A stretch of DNA of 64,000 nucleotides from CALAGB01 sp963789565 (GTDB lineage: Bacteria > Chloroflexota > Chloroflexia > Thermomicrobiales > Thermomicrobiaceae), in NCBI GenBank assembly GCA_963789565.1, contig CAWBKX010000002.1, positions 2,790,001 to 2,854,000 on the forward strand. Reading direction: 5' to 3'. The position numbers were made by a program, and so were the translations under genes. Each line of letters opens with the position of its first letter. Within the stretch, counting starts at the first letter, position 1. The notes beneath the pieces are model-generated. The model was not told the origin of the DNA. It did no database searches and was given only the letters and a program-made list of their open reading frames with translations. Shown here one piece after another: positions 60,583 to 64,000 of the stretch.

Positions 60583-61329
60583 ATGGCGACACTCAAACGG
60601 TTCGGCATCGCAGCCGCGGTGATCTTCGGATTGGTTCTATCGGCGGGGTTGCTCGCTGCAATCGGAGGCGGTGACAACCTCGGGACGACGAACCAGGCAG
60701 CGGCTGACACGACGTCGGCGCAGCACACCATCACCGTAAGTGGCGACGGCAGCGTGCTGGCTACGCCTGATTCCGCCCACGTGACGCTTGGCGTTCAAGA
60801 GCAGGACGCTGAACTGGCGAACGCACAGTCGCAGGCGACGACCAACATGAACGCGGTCCTGGCAGCTCTCAAGAATGACGGCATCAAGGACGCGGACATC
60901 AAGACAATTCAATATTCGATCTACGTGAATCAGGATCCGAACGGCAAAGGGACGGTGAACGGCTACACGGTGGCGAACCTGGTCGACGTCAAGATCAGCG
61001 AGATCGATAAGGTCGGATCGATTATCGACGACGCGGTGGCGGCCGGCGCGAACAACGTCAGCGGCGTGCAGTTCACGATCGAGAACGTCGATCAGTTGAT
61101 CCAGCAAGCACGCGAGCGTGCCATGGCGGACGCGCAGTCCAAGGCACAGCAGTTGGCCAAGCTGGGCGGCGTGACGCTCGGCATGCCGGTCTCGATCTCC
61201 GAGGGAACGACCAACGCTCCGCAGCCATACGATGTCAGCTCTCGAGAGAGCGCCGCGGCAGGCTCGGTGCCGATTCAGACCGGCACGAACGAGATCAGCG
61301 TCTCAGTCACGGTCAGCTACGGATTCTAG
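60583..61329 (+). CDS. SIMPL-domain (DUF541) exported protein
   Basis: A 248-residue protein with an N-terminal signal/anchor helix (FGIAAAVIFGLVLSAGLLAAI) and a SIMPL/DUF541 domain: ITVSGDGSVLATPDSAHVTLGVQEQD, LKNDGIKDADIKTIQYSIY, NGYTVANLVDVKI and AMADAQSKAQQLAKLGGVTLG. Family members protect against oxidative or envelope stress in ways not understood. AGGAG sets the start at 60583. It is 28 bases after the anti-sigma gene and is probably the third gene of the sigma operon, a plausible regulon member. Confidence 0.88.
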   Translation: MATLKRFGIAAAVIFGLVLSAGLLAAIGGGDNLGTTNQAAADTTSAQHTITVSGDGSVLATPDSAHVTLGVQEQDAELANAQSQATTNMNAVLAALKNDGIKDADIKTIQYSIYVNQDPNGKGTVNGYTVANLVDVKISEIDKVGSIIDDAVAAGANNVSGVQFTIENVDQLIQQARERAMADAQSKAQQLAKLGGVTLGMPVSISEGTTNAPQPYDVSSRESAAAGSVPIQTGTNEISVSVTVSYGF

Positions 61330-61335
61330 GTAAGA

Positions 61336-61455
61336 GCCCTCACCCGGCTCGCAAGCTCGCCGCCCTCTCCCGTCCGAACGGGAGAGGGCTTTTTTCGTCT
61401 CCCGTTCGGACGAGTACCCACGCAGTGGGTGTGGAGAGGGGATGGGGGTGAGGGC
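61336..61455. repeat. 120-bp folded element bounded by 10-bp inverted repeats
   Basis: GCCCTCACCC (61336-61345) is exactly inverted at 61446-61455. Inside, a 12-bp terminator hairpin (61362-61389) competes with an alternative 15-bp pairing of 61371-61385 with 61398-61412. A small hairpin, ACCCAC/GTGGGT, also lies near 61417-61431. It resembles a non-autonomous repetitive element. Confidence 0.6.
61362..61395 (+). terminator. Rho-independent terminator of the sigma operon
   Basis: A 12-bp perfect stem (61362-61373 with 61378-61389), loop CCGA, followed by six T residues (61390-61395). It lies 32 bases after the SIMPL stop and is the clearest intrinsic terminator in the window. Confidence 0.85.
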
Positions 61456-61480
61456 CTCCGAACGCAAAATCCCGCTGGGT

Positions 61481-62854
61481 TCAATCCATCCGTCGGGCGA
61501 GGCGGCTGCCGAAGCGGACCCACTCGATTGATCCGTCGTCGCCGCGCAAGAACTCCCCACGTGCGCCCTTGTAGGGACTATCGAGCGCGACGATCTCCTC
61601 TCCTTCGTGAATCGAGAGCCGCACCGCGGGCGGCTTGGGCCCCGGTTTGGAATCGGGCATCGGGAAGCCACCCTTCGGCGTGGCCTGGAACATCAATACG
61701 CCGTTCTCGACATAAATCTCGGCGTCGCTGAGCGCGGCTGTATACGTCCCGGCGAACTCGTCGAGTTGTTCGCTACTCGGATGGACTTCCGGCCCATAGC
61801 TCTCTTTCAACCCCAGATAGTGCTCCAGCGCCCATGCAAGCGCGTCGCCGTAGAGCTCCGATCCACGATTGCTATTGGTCAGCACGCTGATGGCGAAACC
61901 GCGCGAGGGGACCAGCCGGAAAAGGGAAAGCTGTCCGTTGGTGCCGCCGGTGTGTCCCAGCGTACGCACGCCGTCAATATCTTTGACCATCCAGGAGACG
62001 CCGACGTGGCCGGCGCCGCTTCCGGCCAGCGTGCGTGGTGACTGCATCTCGTCCATCGTTGATCGTTGCAGGACGCGATCGCCGTTCGCCACAGTCCCAT
62101 CGCCCATCTGAAAGCGCGCATAGGTGAGCTGATCGCGCACCGACGAGGAAATGGCGCCGGCCGGGAATGTGGCGCGCGTCAACCCCCATGGGTATGCGAC
62201 CCGTGGTTCTCCGTCGATGATGTTATGGCCCACCGCGAAGCGTCCAAGCATCACTTCTTCAGGATCGAAGAAGGAGTGATCCATCCCCAGCGGCTCGAAG
62301 ACGAGATCATGAATGACCTGCTCGTAGGTCTGTCCGGTGACGACCTCCAGCACGCGCCCGGCGATGTAGTAGCCCGAGTTGTTGTAGGAGAAGAACTTGC
62401 CGAACGGGTAGATCTGCGGCAATTCAGCCATGCGCTCGACGATGCGGGCGCGGGCGTCGTCGCCAGGTCCGCAATCGTCGAAGTAATCACCCACCCAGCC
62501 GCCGGTATGGTTGAAGATGTGGCGCAACGTGACGCCCGAGGTCGCTTCCGCCGATGAGAGTTTGAGATCCGGGAGGTAGGTGCGGATCGGTTCGTCGAGA
62601 TCGAGCTTGCCCTGCTCGACCAATCGCATCGCCGCGGTGGCGGTGAAGGTCTTGGTGATCGAGCCGATCTGGAACGTCGTGTCCGTCGTGACAGGCAACG
62701 GGTTCGGGACGCTGGTGACACCGAAACCGGCCACGAACTCACGTCCGTCGAACTGGATCCCGACAGCCACGCCAGGGACGTTGAGACGCTTCATCTCTCC
62801 CTGGACAATATCACTGAGCTGTTGAAACAGGGCGTCAGCGTTCGAAGCAGTCAA
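61481..62854 (-). CDS. Serine hydrolase, beta-lactamase/PBP4* family
   Basis: A 457-residue serine hydrolase with SxxK at Ser65-Lys68 (SITK), a YxN-type YNN in FFSYNNSGYY and HTGG in GHTGGTNGQ, the three motifs of class C-like beta-lactamases and esterases. A C-terminal about 110-residue beta-rich domain follows. No signal peptide. TTG 62854 is preferred because AAGGTGA lies seven bases upstream; an ATG at 62914 is open. It is only distantly similar to the serine hydrolase at 2577-4178. Confidence 0.87.
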   Translation of the reverse strand: MTASNADALFQQLSDIVQGEMKRLNVPGVAVGIQFDGREFVAGFGVTSVPNPLPVTTDTTFQIGSITKTFTATAAMRLVEQGKLDLDEPIRTYLPDLKLSSAEATSGVTLRHIFNHTGGWVGDYFDDCGPGDDARARIVERMAELPQIYPFGKFFSYNNSGYYIAGRVLEVVTGQTYEQVIHDLVFEPLGMDHSFFDPEEVMLGRFAVGHNIIDGEPRVAYPWGLTRATFPAGAISSSVRDQLTYARFQMGDGTVANGDRVLQRSTMDEMQSPRTLAGSGAGHVGVSWMVKDIDGVRTLGHTGGTNGQLSLFRLVPSRGFAISVLTNSNRGSELYGDALAWALEHYLGLKESYGPEVHPSSEQLDEFAGTYTAALSDAEIYVENGVLMFQATPKGGFPMPDSKPGPKPPAVRLSIHEGEEIVALDSPYKGARGEFLRGDDGSIEWVRFGSRLARRMD

Positions 62855-62958
62855 TGGTCGATCACCTTTCCAAATAACGTCATCTGGTCCCCACGAGCTG
62901 GATTTGACGAGCATCGCGATGGGTGCAGTCTCGCATCGGTGAGATCACGCGTCCACAG

Positions 62959-63702
62959 TCAGATCGGCTTGAAGGCGCCATACACGGCATGCCCATACCA
63001 GTGCCAGAAGCAGTCGGCACCAGTCAGACCAGCCTCTCCAAACCATTGCAATTGCTCAAGAAGGCGTGACGGTCGATCGAACTCCACATCTGGCGTGGCG
63101 AAGTGATTCCATCCGTCGTTGACGAAGGTCTCGTAGAAGTCGAGCGATCCTGTCAGGCGCACCGATTGCTCCTTGACGTAGGCGTCCCACATGCGCGCGT
63201 TGACCGCCCAACCGCGCTGCGTGGTCGGTTCGAGCAAGTCGATGATGAGGAGTGCGCCGCCCGGTTCGAGGCGTTCGGCCAGCGCGCGGTAGAGTCGCTG
63301 CTTGCCCGCTCCGTCCAGGTGATGAATGGCGAGAGAGGAGACGAAGCAGTGGATGCCCGACGGCAGCTGATCGAGCCAATTGTTCGCGAACAGATCGAAT
63401 TCGCGCGTTTCGAACCGACCCGGAAAGACCGCCATATCCGCGTCTGCCTGTCGCAGCATCGCGGGCGAGCCATCCAGCCCGATGACTCGGCTGCCAGGAT
63501 AGCGGTCGAGGATAGCTCGGCTCAGTGGACCTGATCCGCAACCAATGTCGACCGCCAGAAATTCGTCATCCGGGTCTCCGGGGATGAAAGACGTCAGCAC
63601 GGCGTTCTGTTCCGCTCGGTGCGGGAAGACGACATTGGCGAATTCCATGAACTGTCGCGAGTTCTCTTCGCTCCACTGGTTTTCCAATGCGGACTCGGTC
63701 AC
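62959..63702 (-). CDS. Class I SAM-dependent methyltransferase
   Basis: A 247-residue methyltransferase. Motif I is VDIGCGSGPLSRAIL, followed by VIGLDGSPAMLRQA (acidic loop binding the SAM ribose), an FVSSLAIHHLDG motif IV region and LEPGGALLIIDL. The substrate is not evident; small-molecule methylation is most likely. GTG 63702 follows AAAGG at nine bases; a TTG three codons earlier is possible. It is divergent from the ArsR-type regulator. Confidence 0.88.
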   Translation of the reverse strand: MTESALENQWSEENSRQFMEFANVVFPHRAEQNAVLTSFIPGDPDDEFLAVDIGCGSGPLSRAILDRYPGSRVIGLDGSPAMLRQADADMAVFPGRFETREFDLFANNWLDQLPSGIHCFVSSLAIHHLDGAGKQRLYRALAERLEPGGALLIIDLLEPTTQRGWAVNARMWDAYVKEQSVRLTGSLDFYETFVNDGWNHFATPDVEFDRPSRLLEQLQWFGEAGLTGADCFWHWYGHAVYGAFKPI

Positions 63703-63827
63703 GGTGACCAACCTTTCTCTTTCTGTGTGACAGCGAACCCCATTCTACGGAACTGTCGAACTTGCCTCACAGAGCGGGTGGGGATCCAGACGCTCTCCGG
63801 GAGGCGCTGGCCACAGTACTGAGTGCA

Positions 63828-63869
63828 TTGACGTTCTCAAAACTGCGTTTATACTCAATAATGAGAACG
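63828..63869 (+). promoter_or_regulatory. Promoter with overlapping operator-like inverted repeat
   Basis: TTGACG (63828-63833) and TATACT (63850-63855), 16 bases apart, form a good promoter for the ArsR-type gene. CGTTCTCA (63832-63839) is exactly inverted as TGAGAACG (63862-63869), flanking the -10. A bound dimeric regulator would block transcription, as expected for autoregulation. Confidence 0.6.
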
Positions 63870-63892
63870 ATATTGATCTGAGGTGTTCGCCA

Positions 63893-64000
63893 GTGCCCAT
63901 GTCCAAAGCCGACGCCATCCTTCATCCGGTGCGCATGCGCATTCTGCAAACGCTTGCCACTGGCCTGTCTGGCCGAACGATGACGGCTCGCGAGATCGGG
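63893..64000 (+). CDS. ArsR-type helix-turn-helix regulator (partial, 5' end)
   Basis: The first 36 codons are present; the gene runs off the window. The reading SKADAILHPVRMRILQTLATG and MTAREIG is the start of a winged-helix ArsR-type DNA-binding domain. GTG 63893 has GAGGTG seven bases upstream; ATG 63899 is two codons later. The overlapping inverted repeat at its promoter suggests autorepression, and it may also control the divergent methyltransferase gene. Confidence 0.78.
   Translation, partial: MPMSKADAILHPVRMRILQTLATGLSGRTMTAREIG

Overview
The window is one contiguous stretch of a high-GC (about 60%) bacterial chromosome with tightly packed genes on both strands. Protein features (many GTG and TTG starts, a NuoF-like/ferredoxin/ApbE/ferric-reductase operon, M20 amidohydrolases, Tat and lipobox solute-binding proteins, a tRNA gene without encoded CCA) suggest a Chloroflexota bacterium, probably near Thermomicrobia. 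That placement is inferred from gene content only. No rRNA, CRISPR array, prophage or intact insertion sequence is visible.

Region by region. 0.2-2.1 kb: a sulfite-oxidase-like molybdopterin protein overlapping its own flavin reductase, then an AhpD-like protein. 2.2-6.2 kb: a YjbR protein and a serine hydrolase, then the decayed remains of a peptide/nickel ABC operon (regulator, solute-binding protein and a hybrid oppB'-'oppC permease) carrying nonsense codons, frameshifts and deletion joints. 6.4-14.3 kb: an M20 peptidase, an FmdB zinc ribbon, a five-gene minus-strand electron-transfer operon (NuoF-like, ferredoxin, small membrane protein, ApbE, ferric-reductase/FMN-binding protein) and a divergent two-component system. 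14.4-20.2 kb: a DHA2 drug exporter, Lon and an M20 amidohydrolase. 20.5-25.1 kb: an IsdG-like monooxygenase, a 104-aa protein and a 1192-aa BNR-repeat protein. 25.3-32.7 kb: an RlmD-type methyltransferase, an MFS exporter, an ACMSD-like amidohydrolase, an orphan Tat lipoprotein solute-binding protein and a third M20 enzyme. 32.9-39.3 kb: a Clp N-domain fused to a site-2 protease, a fused alpha/beta 2-oxoacid dehydrogenase E1, and a coupled RecQ-phosphoribosyltransferase/DprA pair. 39.4-48.1 kb: a lipoprotein, an NTF2-like protein, an Ada-AlkA fusion, a second AhpD-like protein, a cupin, a GNAT acetyltransferase, a non-canonical NRAMP transporter, a tiny membrane protein and an acyl-CoA ligase. 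48.3-64 kb: tRNA-Leu(CAA), a phosphorylase-like protein of unknown function, insertion-sequence scars, rsmI, dnaX, a TolB-like lipoprotein, gatCA-ftsB, a NarL regulator, an ECF sigma/anti-sigma/SIMPL operon, a second serine hydrolase, a methyltransferase and the start of an ArsR-type regulator.

How the genes fit together. Housekeeping functions (Lon, DnaX, GatCA, RsmI, RlmD) are scattered among accessory modules. The strongest candidates for little-described biology are the RecQ-PRTase/DprA pair (its parts recall the competence proteins ComFA, ComFC and DprA), the NADH-to-membrane flavin electron-transfer operon, the Clp_N-S2P fusion, and the BNR and phosphorylase-like proteins of unknown role. 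Regulation is visible in several places: consensus promoters at 50988-51016 and 63828-63855, operator-like inverted repeats at the MFS and ArsR starts, and a strong terminator inside a 120-bp folded element after the SIMPL gene.
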